NCBI GenBank assembly: GCA_024231025.1
Contig: JAAEQW010000145.1
Coordinates: forward strand, 1-52,356
Source of the DNA: Candidatus Omnitrophota bacterium
GTDB lineage: Bacteria; Omnitrophota; Gorgyraeia; Duberdicusellales; 4484-171
Length of the DNA stretch: 52,356 bases
Reading direction: 5' to 3'
Of this stretch, positions 51,716-52,356 are shown piece by piece. Every line of letters starts with the position of its first letter. Position 1 is the stretch's first letter. A program made the translations under genes and the position numbers. Under the pieces are notes generated by a model, which worked only from the letters and a program-made list of their open reading frames with translations, made no database searches and was not told where the DNA came from.

Positions 51716-52085
51716 CTATGTTTTAAAGAAATTTAAAGATGCGTTTGATCGTCTTAAAGAAGGCGCAGCAAGCGCCGAAGAAGAGCTTCAAAGAGACGGA
51801 GTGATCCAGCGTTTTGAATTCACCTTTGAGCTGCTTTGGAAGACACTTAAGATATTTATGCGTCAGCGCGGGCTTGAAAGTAATACCCCTAAAGATGCCT
51901 TGCGTGAAGCTTTTCGCCTGGGGTGGCTTTCTCAAGAGGTGGTATTCCTCAACATGCTCGAAGACCGCAACAAAACTTCTCATATCTACGAAAGCAAGGT
52001 CGCCAAAGAAATCTTTGAGCGAATTCAGAATCAATATATCGAAGCAATTTCCTGTGTGATCAATAAGCTCGATAATCTCGCATAA
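51702..52085 (+). CDS. hepT: HEPN-family toxin, HI0074-like
   Basis: The 127-residue helical protein is of the nucleotidyltransferase-substrate-binding (HI0074) family. The HEPN motif RNxxxH is present as RNKTSH near residues 93-98, preceded by FEFTFELLWKTLK and followed by Y in SHIY, the residue modified in characterised HepT toxins. It is expected to be a ribonuclease controlled by the MNT partner. The stop codon (52083-52085) lies within the first unit of the downstream tandem repeat. Confidence 0.83.
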   Translation: MSENDYVLKKFKDAFDRLKEGAASAEEELQRDGVIQRFEFTFELLWKTLKIFMRQRGLESNTPKDALREAFRLGWLSQEVVFLNMLEDRNKTSHIYESKVAKEIFERIQNQYIEAISCVINKLDNLA

Positions 52086-52356
52086 AGCAAAGAGTAAAAG
52101 CTTCCGATTACACTTTTACTCTCTATTTTCTGCTGCGGTAAATCACCTGGTCTGGCTTCGCTTCAGACCTACGTTACGCGCTGATATAAACATCGCTATT
52201 TCCCTCGCATAAAATAAGAGTAAAAGCTTCTCAATACGCTTTTATCTCTATTTTCTGCTACGGTAAATCACCTGGCCTGGCTTCGCTTCAGGCCCACGTT
52301 ACGCGCTGATATAAACATCGCTATTTTCCTCGCATAAAACAAGAGTAAAAGCTTCT
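52079..52356 (+). repeat. Tandem ~126-bp repeat with conserved hairpins, open at window end
   Basis: Unit 1 is 52079-52205 (127 nt), unit 2 is 52206-52330 (125 nt) and unit 3 begins at 52331 and runs off the window. Each unit starts CGCATAAA. Hairpin A pairs AGAGTAAAAG with CTTTTACTCT (52091-52122) in unit 1 and has a shifted equivalent in unit 2. Hairpin B is GGTCTG/CAGACC (52149-52169) in unit 1 and GGCCTG/CAGGCC (52274-52294) in unit 2, a compensatory T-A to C-G change. An outer GTAA/TTAC stem encloses hairpin B. No open frame spans a unit. Confidence 0.85.

Noticed and set aside
52128-52185. Integron attC-like site in the tandem repeat
   Set aside because: The imperfect palindrome looked suggestive, but the GTTRRRY/RYYYAAC core sites are not present and no integrase is in the window.
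52079-52356. CRISPR array
   Set aside because: Units are about 126 nt with no alternating short repeats and unique spacers; almost the whole unit is conserved.

Overview
This is a 52 kb bacterial window of low to moderate GC in which every gene I can support (about 58) lies on the + strand. The best guess is a member of Candidatus Omnitrophota (formerly OP3). The main evidence is the 3,771-residue secreted or membrane-anchored giant protein at 39897-51212. Its N-terminal segment (a proline-rich MPPPTKLI motif, then a conserved block containing EDLWVNLSPYEKNRI and MGRDML) is one I associate with giant Omnitrophota proteins. The anaerobic ribonucleotide reductase, the intergenic repeat style and the fused ribosomal operons fit but do not prove this. 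No tRNA, rRNA or CRISPR array was seen.

Region 1 (1-19920) is a continuous str-S10-spc-alpha ribosomal super-operon: rpsL (5' end cut off), rpsG, fusA, tuf, rpsJ, rplC-D-W-B, rpsS, rplV, rpsC, rplP, rpmC, rpsQ, rplN-X-E, rpsN (zinc type), rpsH, rplF, rplR, rpsE, rplO, secY, adk, map, infA, rpmJ, rpsM, rpsK, rpsD, rpoA, rplQ. rpmD (L30) is absent from its usual place between rpsE and rplO. A strong hairpin plus T-run separates tuf from rpsJ. L3 and L17 carry unusual charged insertions or tails.

Region 2 (19975-33700) is central metabolism and housekeeping. It holds an aspartate-type aminotransferase, an aconitase/LeuC-type hydro-lyase, a PilT-type ATPase, malate/lactate dehydrogenase and dihydrolipoamide dehydrogenase. 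These are followed by a receiver-only regulator, a YkgJ-like Cys-rich protein, an RlmB-type rRNA methyltransferase, an HD phosphohydrolase and a Bax inhibitor-1 family protein. Then come a FakA-FakB fatty acid kinase pair, a PilZ protein, a TerB-like protein, GreA and a second receiver protein.

Region 3 (33700-39560) carries the anaerobic ribonucleotide reductase pair nrdD-nrdG behind a near-consensus promoter and a structured leader. An HTH-Fic protein, an aldo/keto reductase and an NAD-dependent epimerase follow.

Region 4 (39560-52356) is accessory. It contains a 155-bp foldback element with perfect 28-bp inverted ends, then a leader with a LacI-family-like operator and an attenuator-like terminator. 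Next are the giant modular gene, a MNT/HEPN toxin-antitoxin pair, and a tandem repeat of about 126 bp that runs off the window end. Its two full copies show a compensatory base-pair change in one hairpin.

Four patterns cut across the window: (i) intergenic tracts with a 7-nt period, often arranged as two inverted arms; (ii) several distinct GC-rich perfect palindromes, one inserted in frame in the giant gene and one forming the 3' end of another gene; (iii) four genes whose -10 box ends exactly 6 nt before the ATG and which lack a Shine-Dalgarno sequence, suggesting leaderless transcripts; (iv) a basic linker repeated about ten times in the giant gene and nearly identical at DNA level, while the domains around it have diverged.
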